DNA of 64,000 nt from Nemertoderma westbladi. Its lineage: Eukaryota; Xenacoelomorpha; Nemertodermatida; Nemertodermatidae. The stretch covers positions 22,079-86,078 of the forward strand of contig JAUCBJ010001040.1 in assembly GCA_032718475.1 (NCBI GenBank), written 5' to 3'. Shown in pieces: positions 20,940-32,800 of this stretch. Under the pieces are notes generated by a model, which saw nothing but the letters and a program-made list of their open reading frames with translations, did not search any database and was not told the origin of the DNA. Numbering within the stretch: position 1 is the first letter of the stretch; each line of letters opens with the position of its first letter. A program made the translations under genes and the position numbers.

Positions 20940-21789
20940 TGCTATTTAGTTTAGGCTTTACCAACCATCAAAGATCATTATGTACTGTACCACAAGACTA
21001 AACTGCATGCATAATACGTATAATTTGCCTACCGGTATATATCTAATGCAGAACAGGCCTACACTATTTGAACTTCCCAGAAAGTTATGAAATATTTATT
21101 ATATCCATATTGATATAATATCCATAATGATATTATCATCCAAAATTCAATGCTATTGCACAAAAAACAAAATAACAATACCATTTAGATACAGTACTTG
21201 ACATATAAGTGCAAAAAATATGCAATACATAGTTATCTTGGAATTTTGATATGGGTTGTAAAAGGTAACAAAATATCATAATTATTAGATCAAAATTCAG
21301 AGTAGTTTCATATTCTGTGGATATTTATAGAAATATAGACTTAAAATTAATATTAGACAATCTTCTAAAACTATAATATTCTAAAAATATTCATTTCTAA
21401 CTACTGAAGAAGTAACATAATTTTTATTTTTTTTATGTCCAATGACACCTCCTTTGTCCAATTTCACCCCACACCACTGCACCATTTAGGCTATATATTA
21501 TTGTTGTCACTAGATTACAGGACGATCACAGCGAGGCGTAGAATGGGGATGAGTATTGTATTTTAACAATTCCTAAATGACAATGTTCAGCACATTGAAT
21601 GTATATCATTTATACAGTACCGTTAGGGGAATGTTGTAGGCTATATACTATTGTTGTGACAAGACATACAGGACGATCACAGCGAGGCTTGCAAGGGAGG
21701 TGAGTACTTATATCTTATACCTATATCTTATCTTATACTTATATCCTAAGGATAAAAGTAAAAAATTAAATTTTCATGCTAACCAAGAG
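20940..21789. other. Interval with a duplicated 65-70-bp block
   Basis: Blocks at about 21487-21537 and 21637-21690 share ggctatata..attgttgt and acaggacgatcacagcgagg, spaced 150 bp. No gene recognised. Confidence 0.55.
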
Positions 21790-22420
21790 TTACCAGATGT
21801 TTGAAATACTCATTATAGACAGTGGTAGTTTCATCCATCTATTTAACACCATATAAGGCGCCTGGTGGCCCACCTTCCATCCATTCCCCATATACATTAT
21901 TTCCTTGATAAACAATGTGCGGTGGGTAATTTTTCCCTGAGGCACTCGCAGTAGAGAGGATTGTGTATTGCTCCTTGCCTGACCCAGGGATAATGTTAGT
22001 TTGATTTTTGGCTCCTTTCTTTGCAGTGATATTTTTTCGATTTGGGTTGGTTTCCATTCCACTTTCATCAAAACTTAATATTTGTGCTGGCCTATCTGTC
22101 AATTCAAGATTGTCAATATATTTTTTCAGAAGGGCAAACCATGCTTCGACTACTGTGCGATTGGAGCCCATTGTCCTCGACAATGTGAGCAATTCAGGGG
22201 TACGTATTGATAACTCACATTTCCAGTGCTTCATGAAAAGACGATACCACTCCTCACCGGGTCGCCCATCTGTTTTCGGAAAGAGATCTTCTTTTCCTAT
22301 CTTATTTATATAAGATTCTGTTAAGTCCAAAATTCACATTTCCCTAGTGGAAATCCAAACTCTGTAAACGATTTCACAACTGAGACCAAGCATCTTCTTC
22401 TTCTTTTGAAAACCTACTTG
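21790..22420 (-). pseudogene. Second pogo-like transposase fragment (CENPB and DDE parts)
   Basis: Minus-strand frame 22330-21839 reads LTESYINKIGKEDLF, GRPGEEWYRLFMKHW, then RPAQILSFDESGMETNPNRK (first catalytic Asp), ASASGKNYPPHIVYQG and WMEGGPPGALYG. After a frameshift it continues MDETTTVYNEYFKHLV to about 21782. Upstream of 22330 a stop interrupts the preceding residues (FGFPLGKCEF), and homology ends at the 22422 duplication border. N-terminal HTH and C-terminal acidic residues are missing. The upstream 125 bases recur at 5527. Confidence 0.75.
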
Positions 22421-22476
22421 GTCTTCCAGACCCCATCTTTGTAGATGTTCTCCATTTTTCCAGATGTTATTAGATT

Positions 22477-22746
22477 TTATGAAATTTTTTTTTTGAAAAT
22501 GCAGTCACTGGATGTATGTTTAATCCATGTGTAATTGTTCAAGCCTAAAAAAAATACCCATTTAAAAGAATCTTTATAATTTCTTGGCTTTGGAGCAGCT
22601 GCCCCCACAGGAGGCACCTCAATTCGTGCAGGCCAAAAAGTACTGCCCTTCCTCAGGCGCACACAGACTAAAGCCTCTTCTCCACACTCGACATCTTCTT
22701 GCCTGTTATCTTCACTACAACCATCTGCCGAGGCATCTTGATACAA
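22477..22746 (-). CDS. PWWP-like domain exon or fragment (copy 1)
   Basis: The minus-strand frame reads ALVCVRLRKGSTFWPARIE, then KWVFFLGLNNYTWIK. FWPARI followed by a WVFFLG-type strand and YTWI matches the shape of a PWWP module, a chromatin or DNA-binding fold. The acidic residues before it continue upstream of the ATG (YISSSTYDEEEILYQDAS), so ATG 22746 is probably not the real start. It runs to the poly-K end (CIFKKKIS) near the duplication border. No continuation is visible. It may be an exon captured by a mobile element. Confidence 0.5.
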   Translation of the reverse strand: MYQDASADGCSEDNRQEDVECGEEALVCVRLRKGSTFWPARIEVPPVGAAAPKPRNYKDSFKWVFFLGLNNYTWIKHTSSDCIFKKKIS

Positions 22747-23168
22747 TATTTCTTCTTCATCGTATGTGCTGCTTGATATATAGGGTTCAGGGACAGTTTT
22801 TTTCTGTTTTTTTTTTATCTTTTGGGTTGGTCATGAGGCAATGCCAAATTTCTTGATATGATTTAATAATAATATATTGCTGTTAAGCAGCTTATACATT
22901 GGTGGATATTTGTTGTTCCGACTTGTTTTCGTTTCTGACATGAATGAGGGAACATTTTTTCCATTAACTATTCAACTTGTTAGTAATACATAAATATCAC
23001 CCCCCTGCTTTCGTGAGGAATATGAGAGTGTCACTAAGAGAATACGAATAACGCTCATGTCCAAATTTTACCCAGATATCTAACATCTCAAAAATATACT
23101 TCAGGAAACCATAAAGTTTGAACCGAACCTACCCACCCCCCCCCCCCCCCCCCCCTCCTTCCCCCTGG
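22747..23168. other. Linker with 20-C homopolymer
   Basis: No gene. The C20 tract is at 23136-23155, next to the break in the Cys-rich family fragment. Confidence 0.6.
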
Positions 23169-24101
23169 TTTGAAACACAAACCAGTACGGCAATGGACGT
23201 AGGGAAGTCCACATGGACAGCGCCATCTGGCTCGTTTGTTGCACCTGGGGATGGAACATAGAGACTCATTGTTCAGATGTTGGTGCACCAGCAGACAGTC
23301 CTGGTGAATGGAGCATCTCACGTTGGATTGGCCGGCAAAATGTGAGAGTAAAGACTTGGACAGATGATGGTCCATTTTCTTTACAAATATTAGTTCTTCG
23401 AAGTGTTTGAATGTGGAAAAGCTGGATAACGTATTGGAACAAATTTCATTAGCTTTGGTGTCCTGGAAGGAATAATTATCATTCCACCTGAAAATTGTAT
23501 TACATTCTGTTCCTATAGATTGGAGGTAGTGGAGTCCATTACTAAGAATTACACAACCGGGGCTACTGCTACTTGGAGGTAAAGATGGGCATTCTAGAAC
23601 ACCCCCCAGAAAACGGCGAGTGCCATCTCGGATATATAACCCAATAGCATCCCCATTGGAGCGGTTTACCTCATGCCGAATGGAGATCCCTGGACAGTGG
23701 CTAGAACTGTAGCACTTTTTGTTACAAGGGAGAGTTGTTGGTGCCCATTTGGGTAACTAATTAAAACAACATTATGTAATGTCTCCTCAGTTTGGGTTTG
23801 GAATGAATACCTCGCTTTATTTAACGTTGAATATACAACTTTTACTAAGTCTTTAATAAAGTCGGCAGGGTTTTCTACTGACAGAAGATGCTTATGGAGT
23901 GGAGGTGAAGATGACAGGATAGAAACTAAATGACTTTGGAGGGGGAATTTAGTTCACAGTGGGAAGTAAGGGTCGACTTCCACTGCTCCTACTATATGCA
24001 TGGATGAGTAGGAGATGGAAATTGTTGGTTTGGGAGAATCTATCTCCAGCATCTTTAGATGTGTATTCCTCCCACTGAATAACGGCATCCTCATTGTCCA
24101 T
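23169..24101 (-). pseudogene. Cys-rich mobile-element family protein, 5' part (copy 1)
   Basis: On the minus strand, from about 24101 (MDNEDAVIQWEEYTSKD), pieces in shifting frames read FIKDLVKVVYSTLNKARYSF, GDAIGLYIRDGTRRFLGG and CVILSNGLHYLQSIG. They run into the same CSIPRCNKRARWRCPCG cluster found at 1283-1490 on the plus strand. Similarity stops at LCFK, next to the C20 run. Stops and shifts show it is dead. The family is not recognised. Confidence 0.5.
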
Positions 24102-24120
24102 ATATGTTCCCCCAGTTAAA

Positions 24121-24585
24121 CTGCATAGACCCTCTTACTAGGGCAAATCTGGTCCCGTAACTAGGACCCCCTTCGTTCTGGGATAAGGACGCCCTTGGTC
24201 CTGGATTAAGGACCCATATACTTGGCTGCAGGGGTATATGGCCTGGCCAGGCAGATGGTGATCTACCAATGGCTGGTCAGGAGTAGAGTGTTATCATGTC
24301 CACTCTGAATGCTCTTCACTGCGACCTGCACCTGGCAGCAGGGGTACAGGGCATGACCCAGCAGATGAGCTGCACACCAATGGTGGGTCATGTGCGCCAG
24401 AGTAGATATGGGTGATGGGCCTCATATCTGACTCCACTGCGACACCCACCCTGTGGAATGGCAATCCAGGGTGTGGCATTTGCCCTGAGAGCTGACTCGG
24501 CAAAAAAGCACCCCCAACCCCTACTATGGATTACATTAGTAATGCAGAGGTCCAGCCACTAGAGGCCAGTGGAATGACTGGACAG
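24121..24585 (+). repeat. LINE 5'-leader copy, inverted relative to 29003-29465
   Basis: About 465 bases from tgcatagaccctc to aatgactggaca are about 99% the reverse complement of 29003-29465 (I noted three small differences). The last part encodes MDYISNAEVQ, the start of the same frame seen in the minus-strand copy. Inside are two related monomers about 110 bp apart (ggctgcagggg at 24224, ggcagcagggg at 24334), each ending in caatgg-t-ggtca. Confidence 0.85.
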
Positions 24586-24602
24586 ATAGTAAACAATAAA
24601 CA

Positions 24603-26393
24603 ATGATAGTAAACAATATTCTGAACAAACAGAGCACAACCTGTGAAATTCACTTCTTACGAGACAAACAAATTAAAAAAGTAATAAGTAAACCAACGGC
24701 AATTGCAACATTGTTCAATAAAACATACCTAAATTTGGGAAACTTTCTTGGACTTGAGGACATTAAGTATAAATCATGTATGAATCGAAAAGTTAAGAAT
24801 AATAATTTCAGTTTTAGACACATTGATGCAATTGCAGTTAGTGATATAATTTCAAAACTAAATGAAAATAAATCACAGGGTCCCTCAAAAGTTCCACCCA
24901 AAATAATAAAATTAGTAGCACCTTATATAGTATTTGTCTTGACTTATTTAATTAACCAATCAATAACTAAATCAGAATTCCCCAGTAGGCTTAAGTTAGC
25001 AGATGTAACTCCAGTATACAAAAAAGGTGACAAGGAACAAGCAGATAATTATAGGCCAATATCAGTAACTTCATCTTTCGCAAAAATATATGAACGTGTT
25101 ATTTATATCCAATTAATAAACTATATAACTAAAAATAAACTACTCCCAACCAAACAGTTCGGATTTAGGAAATCATATTCTACAAAGGACGCTATAATTT
25201 ACGCAACAGAGAACTGGAGATCAAAACTTGACGTAGGAAACCATGTTGCTGTAGCAGCTCTTGACTTAAGTAAGGCTTTTGACTCTCTGAACCACAGTAT
25301 ACTTCTCCTTAAACTGAAAGAAATCGGACTCCACTCAACTGCTGTTACTTTCATGCGCAACTACCTTACCAATCGTAAACAAAGGGTCAAAATAAATGGG
25401 GACTACTCTAGCTGGGAACAGACTGAACGGGGAATTCCACAAGGAACGCTTCTAGGCCCACTTATGTTCCTCATATACGTCAATGAAATATCGGAATCTG
25501 AGAATCTTAACATCATTCAATACGCTGACGATACCCTTATCTTTGCTACAGGGCGAGATCCGATAACAGCCACTAAAATACTAGCGGAACGTATAACAAA
25601 AATAGAACGACAATTTCTAACTCTAAAAATGCAAGTAAATCCGGAAAAAACAGAGTTCATCTTAATAACACCTAATTCTAGAACCACTGAAATCAATGAA
25701 ATTAACCTACAATTAGGAAAAACAATAATACAACAAAGTTCGCAATTCAAATACTTAGGAGTATTGATTGATAACAAACTAAATTGGAAACCACAAATTA
25801 AATCAATCACAGAAAAAATGACCCACGCAGTATCCTGTCTAAGACTAATAAAGGGCCAATTACCAACAAGCACAAAACTTACTGTATTTAAAGCAACTGT
25901 TCTGCCATTACATAACTACTGCTGTGAAATTATCGCTCCACTTCACGACACACATGGATACAAGAACATACTATACGAGCTAGATAAAATACAAAATTAC
26001 GGATTACGCACCGTTTACTGCAAAAAAATTAGAGATGCTACAGGGACAGAACTACGTTCACAAGCAAAATTACCACATTTATAAGCACTTAGGAATTACT
26101 ATGCATTAAAATACTACTATAAATACTTTTACGATCTATCGACACCGTTTAAAAATCTTAGCTTACCTTTCCTACAAAACTATGGAATAAAGAACGATAA
26201 TATAAATAAGAGAACTCTTGTATTAAAATTCCAAAAACAAATACACTTTTCGGGTACAACAGCGTAATGGTAAGCAGCACCCGACTGTGGAATTCCTTAG
26301 ATAAAAATATCCGTGTGCTCAAGTCATACAAAGAATTTATAACTAAAATTAGGAGCCATTTCAGCAAAATGTACGCCCGTGAGGAAATAACTT
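24603..26393 (+). pseudogene. Non-LTR retrotransposon reverse transcriptase (copy 1)
   Basis: A 493-residue frame (24603-26084) holds ADNYRPISVTSSFAKIYERV, TKQFGFRKSYSTKDAI, ALDLSKAFDSLNHSIL (first catalytic Asp), GIPQGTLLGPLMFLIYVNE and IIQYADDTLIFA (YADD), then QFKYLGVLIDNKLNWKPQI. This is a nearly complete RT of the jockey/CR1-like LINE group, which makes DNA from RNA at a nicked target. A TAA at 26082 and a shift near 26265 interrupt the tail, which resumes as TRLWNSLDKNIRVLKSYKEF to 26393. No endonuclease is in frame upstream. The same stop is present in copy 2. Confidence 0.85.
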
Positions 26394-26588
26394 AAACGAA
26401 ATAGCAAACAAACTCAAAAATACCAGAGACTGCTGGTTAACTTGATGATTGATAGTATTATGTTAATTGTGCTTACCCAGTACTAAGTAGTGTAGAGTAG
26501 ATCATAGATAGATACATTTAGTACATTATTATTAATAAATATAGATATATTAAAGTTAGGTAATGACGCTTTATTCAATAATTATCAG
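26394..26588 (+). other. LINE 3' untranslated region, left of the hAT insertion
   Basis: AT-rich sequence between the RT tail and the hAT element; it resumes at 28519. It ends with attatcag (26581-26588), the left target duplication. Confidence 0.55.
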
Positions 26589-28510
26589 CAGTGCCGGATT
26601 AAGCCTCTGGTGGCCCTAAGGCACATTTTAGTAATTTCCAAAAATGGCCCGAAAATTGACATTTTTCCGCAAACCATTTCAAAAGAAATAGCTGCTGAAA
26701 ACAACTGAAATTGTGAAAATGTTGTGAAGGAAATATAAAGTTTTTCGTTGGATGACTGCGTGCCAATAAGTACTTTAATAATAAGTACTTTGCAAAAATA
26801 GTTTTCATCAAGAATTGTAACATTACTAAACGGGATATTATGCTATTCCTGTATAAAACCTTTGCTATAAAAAGTGTAATGCTTTTGGTAGAATTTCAGG
26901 CTTTAATTTTTAATATACTGTATTAATGGGACCATTGCCCCAAATCTATTTGTTTTATTTATAAAACTATTCTGAAAGTTTAACACAATGATCTGTGAAG
27001 TTTTACTATGAAAACTGAGTATAGATAGCTTCATAAACTCTTTGTTCGAAAAATATGGCACTTTTTGAGCAGGTCGGTTTTTTTCAAAAATTCTCTAAAT
27101 TTTGAGGCATTTATATGTAAATTAGCTCATATTTAAGGATCTATAATACCACCTGCATTGAAGTTCTTGACCGAAGACTTTGGTAAAATGGACCTAGATA
27201 TGTAGGCATCTTCTATGAAAACTTTAAAACAATTTTATTTATTAGCACAAAATTATTGTTTTTTAAAAATTTATGGGGGTTTTAGTATGTCCGGGCTATA
27301 TTTTGGGAATCAAATATTTTGTGATAGACAAAGTGTAGCAGTTACAACATCGGTTCTAGAATATCCAAATGGCCATGCTTTACAAAACCAACGATAGTAT
27401 TCCTAAAGCTGCTGAACATTTTGGTATATGTTTGATGGCAATTGAGTAAAAAATAAAATAGTAGTAGGGAATTTAGTAATGAAAAAAGTCAAAATGGACA
27501 AACTGATAAAAAGGTTGTTTTATACAGAGAGTCATAAATATCAGCAATATATTATGTTATTGAAAAGAGCAGTGTTGAGGTCAAAAAATAATTCAATGTT
27601 GAAAACCGATATCACCTTTTATGAAAGCCCTTCTATCAAACTACAAAAAAATTGTGTAAATTTTCAAAAATTTCATTTCTGTGGGGGTTATAGTTGGCCC
27701 CCTTATGGCTGACTGGTCCCAGTAGCATTTGACAATTTTGATCGGATCGTGGGACTGTGTTATTTATTTGCTGTAGGGTAGGTTTCGCAGGGTACTTAGA
27801 AATATAACACACCAAAAGTGTGGGCTTAGTGCAAAGATATAATATTTCTGATCTAGATTTTGAATTGCTGAGAAAGTAATGTTCTCCGATAAGATAACAG
27901 TCTTGGAAATAAGCACTTTTTGTCACTAATTTTAATTTACTAAAATTCAATTAGGGCCTATGCTGTCCGAGAGTTTTAGGTTTTGCAGGAATTGCACCTA
28001 AAATGCTATCGAATGCAAAATTCAATACACGGGGGTAGAACATCTGAATTTCGGTTTAATTAAATTACAGTAGTGACAAGAAGTTATTTCTGACACGTTT
28101 TTCTTTATCAACAACTATTTTATCTACAACTAAAATTATGTGGTTGTTCTAGAAAGTTTAAGAGCATAACGACAAATAATTACAATTCAATTGAAAAAAA
28201 AATTCAATTAAATTCTCCATTGTTCATAATTAGCACTTTAAAGTTTTACTACCAATGTTTTATTATTTCCCTGCCATCAGGTCTCGAACTAATAACACAG
28301 CACCTGACCCCTCGACTGAGCAAAAATTTTCACTTTCTATCACAAATTTAGGGATAGAAAGTAGTCGAAAGATGCACTTTTATGCTCTGTTTTCTACTAA
28401 TTTTAGAAAATATTTTTTTCATAGGAATGACTCATTGATAAAAAATGGCCCGTATTTTCGGCTGGCCCTAAGGCACGTGCCTTATATGTCTTAAGGTTAA
28501 TCCGGCACTG
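26589..28510. mobile_element. hAT-type non-autonomous element with 8-bp target duplication
   Basis: Both ends start CAGTGCCGGATTAA (14 identical bases on opposite strands), followed by a shared GGCCCTAAGGCAC-like subterminal motif. The flanks carry the identical octamer attatcag at 26581-26588 and 28511-28518. CAG-type ends and an 8-bp duplication are the hallmark of hAT elements. The 1.9-kb interior has no transposase frame. It interrupts the 3' region of the plus-strand LINE, so it is younger than that insertion. Confidence 0.92.
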
Positions 28511-28602
28511 ATTATCAGCCATAACGATATCTATCTGTTAGGCTGCCTCTGTGCGGTTTTTTTCCTATAAAACTTGTTGCGGAGTTTTTGAATAAAAAGA
28601 AT

Positions 28603-28624
28603 TTATTATTATTATTATTATATT
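28603..28624. repeat. (TTA)n tail between two opposed LINE pieces
   Basis: About seven TTA units follow gaataaaaagaattta. They could be the 3' tail of the plus-strand LINE, the tail of the minus-strand piece that starts at 28628, or both. Confidence 0.8.
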
Positions 28625-28627
28625 AAT

Positions 28628-29059
28628 CAGAACCTCATCAGTCTGTCCAGTCTGCATTCGGTGCTCTTGAACACCCACTACACTAAGAGCAAGCTTATCT
28701 GCCAAGGCAGTCAGCTCACCTTGTCGCATTGGGGACCCGAGTGTTCGGGTGTTTACTGAGGCTAGTCTAATGACTTGCCTCAGATTCACCAATGGCTTTG
28801 TTGGTCGGGGTGGAACATGAGAGTAGCCTCCAACTCCAGAACCCCTCTCCCCCTCACAATCTGGCCTCCCTGGTGACCCAGGGTTTGGGCCAGAAAGGTC
28901 ATCAGGGAAGGGACTCAAAGAATTGTTGGCTTCTCTCTCTCCAGTAGGGGGTGAGACAGGCAGCCGGTCAGGAGATAACTGACGCCTGTGAGGCTGATTG
29001 TGTCCAGTCATTCCACTGGCCTCTACTGGCTGGACCTCTGCATTACTAATGTAATCCAT
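28628..29059 (-). pseudogene. LINE N-terminal fragment with start of APE-type endonuclease
   Basis: From ATG 29059 the minus strand reads MDYISNAEVQPVEASGMTG, a Pro/Gly-rich stretch, then VIRLASVNTRTLGSPMRQ and LALSVVGVQEHRMQTG. SVNTRTL and VQEHR are the first two conserved motifs of apurinic endonucleases found in RTE-like LINEs (Asn and Glu metal ligands). The frame breaks off at DEVLI and runs into the (AAT)n tail. Its leader, 29060-29465, is the inverted partner of 24121-24585. Confidence 0.75.
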
Positions 29060-29465
29060 AGTAGGGGTTGGGGGTGCTTTTTTGCCGAGTCAGCTCTCAG
29101 GGCAAATGCCACACCCTGGATTGCCATTCCACAGGGTGGGTGTCGCAGTGGAGTCAGATATGAGGCCCATCACCCATATCTACTCTGGCGCACATGACCC
29201 ACCATTGGCTGTGCAGCTCATCTGCTGGGTCATGCCCTGTACCCCTGCTGCCAGGTGCAGGTCGCAGTGAAGAGCATTCAGAGTGGACATGAGAACACTC
29301 TACTCCTGACCAGCCATTGGTAGATCACCATCTGCCTGGCCAGGCCATATACCCCTGCAGCCAAGTATATGGGTCCTTAATCCAGGACCAAGGGCGTCCT
29401 TATCCCAGAACGAAGGGGGTCCTAGTTACGGGACCAGATTTGCCCTAGTAAGAGGGTCTATGCAG
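29003..29465 (-). repeat. LINE 5'-leader copy on the minus strand
   Basis: Reverse complement of 24121-24585; together they frame about 5.3 kb. It ends 30 bases before the gypsy LTR. Confidence 0.85.
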
Positions 29466-29496
29466 CTACAGGTGGCACCTCCTTTTTGCTGCATAG

Positions 29497-29798
29497 ATAT
29501 TGGGATCGGAAATAAATGAATACCAGCTGCATCAGTTTATTAATGGTCGACATACAGAACAGCATATCAAACAATAATATGAACCAACAGACCAACGAAC
29601 ACACCCACCACCTTACAGCACATCAGTACAGCAGTACAGTAGGTACCGGTAACGGTTACTGTACCTACAGACCTAGAAGATAGGAAAGACTGAATACCGG
29701 AATACCAGAAGAGGACCGGTAGCTAAAAGACCAGTAGGTTGGATCTAACCACCACCAAGCCAGGGTCTACTAGAGCCCTAACAATACATAATCTAACA
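29497..29798 (-). repeat. 3' LTR of the gypsy element
   Basis: 302 bp, matching 33791-34092 with one difference. It contains a taccggtaacggtta block. Confidence 0.93.
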
Positions 29799-29868
29799 TC
29801 TCCCCCAAGAACAATGTAGGAGACATTTGTACTGAAAAAAAAAATCCAACCACCACCAATAGGTCAGT

Positions 29869-32800
29869 TCATTGAACTCCGAATCTTGCTGGTTGCTTGT
29901 GAGTTCTCGAACTGCGCCTGGGAAGATCATCAGCGAACTGTACCTGTTTTTGAGGCGTTATATCACGAAGAGAAGAGTCATCTGGGATGGAACGTAGATA
30001 ACGACGATTTCTCCAATACACCCGACCATTGTCTAGTTCTATCCGGTAATCTCGCCTAGTACCACGGGAAAGGACGATACCAGATTTGTTCCATAGTTTG
30101 GAATGTGCACTCTGGATGCAAACTCGGGAACCAATAGGAATCGGGGTTAAGTCGTGAGCATGATCATTATAATATGATTCAGTTGCTGAAGACGTTGAAG
30201 GACCAGGGATAGGGAATGAATCACCTGCCAGTGTGGATGAATGAGCTGGTATAGTAGAACGGAGGGATCTACCGAACAACAGTTGAGCTGGAGACATACC
30301 ATGTTCTTTAGGAGTATTTCTCCATTCCAGCAAACCACGAACAAAGCAAGTAGAGTTTAGATCTCCTTTGACATCTAACTTTTTTATCAATGATTTCATG
30401 GCCTTTACAGCCCCCTCTGCATGACCATTAGACTGAGGATACTCAGGAGTAGAATACTCAGGGATGATATTCCATTCGGATAAGAAATCATGATAACGTG
30501 CTGAATTAAATTGTGTACCACCATCAGAACGAAGGCGTTTTGGAATACCGAAATCTTTGAACCATCCTCGAAGAGCTGAAATAACTTGAGAGCTGGAAGG
30601 ATCGGCACGCCAAGAATGAACGCATGGCCACCCAGAATATCTATCAACATAAACCAGGTATGACCAGGTGCTGAAGTAGAAAAGATCAGCAGAGCAATCC
30701 TCCATTGGAAGACATGGATGAGGGTCGCTTTGGAGAGACTCTTTAGGTAAACTTGGTTGATAAAGTTGACACTGGGGACAAGAATTGACTATGTTTGTAA
30801 TATCGCTATTGATACCAGGCCAGAATACAGTTTGCCTAGCTCTCCTCTTAGAACGTTCAATGCCCTGATGAGCATCATGAAGGTGCTTCAGGACATTCTT
30901 GCGGAGGGAAGATGGAATTACAATCCGGGAACCTAATAAAAGAAGATTATCTTCACAAGATAACTGATGTCGCACATTCCAGAATGGGCGTATGTGCACA
31001 GAACATTGTGTGGATGTTGAGGGAAATCCAGAAATAACAGCATCCACCAAAGCCATGTAAGAAATATCATCCTTTGCAGATGATCGGATAGACTCAATAT
31101 ATGAATCCTTGAGATGACTTGGAGCATCAGAAACAACAATTGAGGTAGACACGTGACGAATGACTGCGGAAACATGGTCATTGACATCTGTATCACAAAG
31201 AATATCCTCTGGAGTAGGATCCGAAACAGGGGCACGGGAAAGTGTGTCTGGAATCGAATCGATATCGGAAGTGATATCGGAAGTGATATCGGAAGTGATA
31301 TCAGAAGTGATATTGGAAGTGATATCGGAAGTGATATCGGAAGTGATATCGGAAATGATATCGGAAGTGATATCAGAAGTGATATCGGAAGTGATATCGG
31401 AAGTGATATCAGAAGTGATATCGGAAGTGATATCGGAAGGATGGACCCAATCAGTTGGTTCGTTATCCAGAACTGGACAAATAATACCTTGTTCAACCAT
31501 TTTCTCTGAGCGAGCTTTAGCCCAGTCTCTAATGGCTAAAGGAAGTTGCCTGGCTGTATGAATAGCACATTGTTGGGCATCATCTTTTAATGAAATGGTC
31601 ATGGGTGGGCCATTCATTGGACGAAGTTTGTCATCTTGGTCAAAAACATCAGAATAAGCCTTTATGAGTTTCTGCTTAACAGTATCCCATTCTGAAGGCG
31701 AAGGTTCATCAGAAAGATGGAAGTCAACCTTGAATGATGTTGTTGGAATTGAGTTTTTAATACCAATTGGTGACATATTAGAAGAATTAGAAGAAGCAAC
31801 AGACTGAATTTCTGCCACTGGTTCTGGATATGAACTTGAAATAATTCCTAGGTTTTGACAAGTATACCATGCCAAAAGAATTCCATTGACTTCTTCACAA
31901 ATGCAGATAAGCTCATCAGTTGAATATTCACCATAGGAAATTGTGGTGTGGAGGAGACCAATGCATGAAAGAAGACTACCATTAGCAGCAGAAAGATCAT
32001 CATGGTCTGGTGGAAGTAAATTTTCTTTGTCAATAGAAAGGGCCTGAAGAAAATCTAAGCCGGCAACAGTGGCCTCAGCACCAGTATCTGGAGTTGCTTT
32101 GAGAGAACCGAATAAATGTCCTGTTGCGATATGACAGAAGTTCAGAAATACTTTCGGAGCTTGACGATTATGGCTTCCAACCAAATTGAGGGTGATGCGG
32201 CTAATGGGTTTTGTCTTAGGTTTTGAAGATGAATTCGAATTATTTTGTTTAGACCGACAAACATTGGCAAAGTGGCCTTCCTTGCCACAATAAGAACAAT
32301 CTTTGTTCCTTGCTGGACAGTCAGCGCGTTTATGGTCTGTTTTACCACAACCATAACAAACTATAGGGCCAGTAGTTGAAGAATTGTTTCTGGAATTGGA
32401 TTTAGAAGAATTGTTGCGCCTGGAATTATAAGGCTTTTTGTTGTGAAAACGAGATTGTCGAGAAGCTTGGTTGATTGAAGGGTTTTTTAAATCCTGAACT
32501 CCAGCTTGGGCTGATTCCTCAGACCTACAAAGATTTACAGCATCTTCAAGCGAAGGAAATGGAGTCAATGCAAGAAGTTTAGATCTGGTGTCCTCGCAAG
32601 AAATACCAGACATAATTCGAGTAGTCAACCGCCGATCGAAACAATGACGACATAGATCAGCATCTCGAGCAAGATCTTTAATAGCAACCAGGTAGCTATC
32701 AAAATTTTCACTTTGACGTTGTTTCCTATTATCAAACTGAACACAATCAAGGGCTATATTCCGTTTACCACGAAAATAACTTTGAATACAATCTATTAAC

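Larger units (their letters stand above)
22422..26182. repeat. Large direct duplication, copy 1 (about 3.76 kb)
   Basis: This block reappears at 37906-41666 with a constant offset of 15484 and no difference found where compared, including a 20-C homopolymer. Borders are sharp: tcttccagacc on the left and cctacaaaacta on the right. It is a mosaic of a PWWP-like exon (-), a Cys-rich family fragment (-), a LINE 5' region (+) and a LINE RT (+). Here the RT continues past the right border as expected of the natural element, so copy 1 is probably ancestral. Confidence 0.95.

Noticed and set aside
25517-25873. 118-codon minus-strand frame with hydrophobic residues (also at 41001-41357)
   Set aside because: Antisense of the LINE reverse transcriptase.
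24121-29465. A composite transposon defined by the 465-bp inverted leaders
   Set aside because: The leaders belong to LINE 5' regions, no target duplication was found around 24120/29466, and the left copy sits within a longer duplicated block.
31153-31561. Plus-strand frames across the gypsy repeat (Gly-Ser-Asp-Ile and Val-Ile-Ser-Glu repeats)
   Set aside because: They are antisense readings of the 12-bp minisatellite in the gypsy polyprotein.
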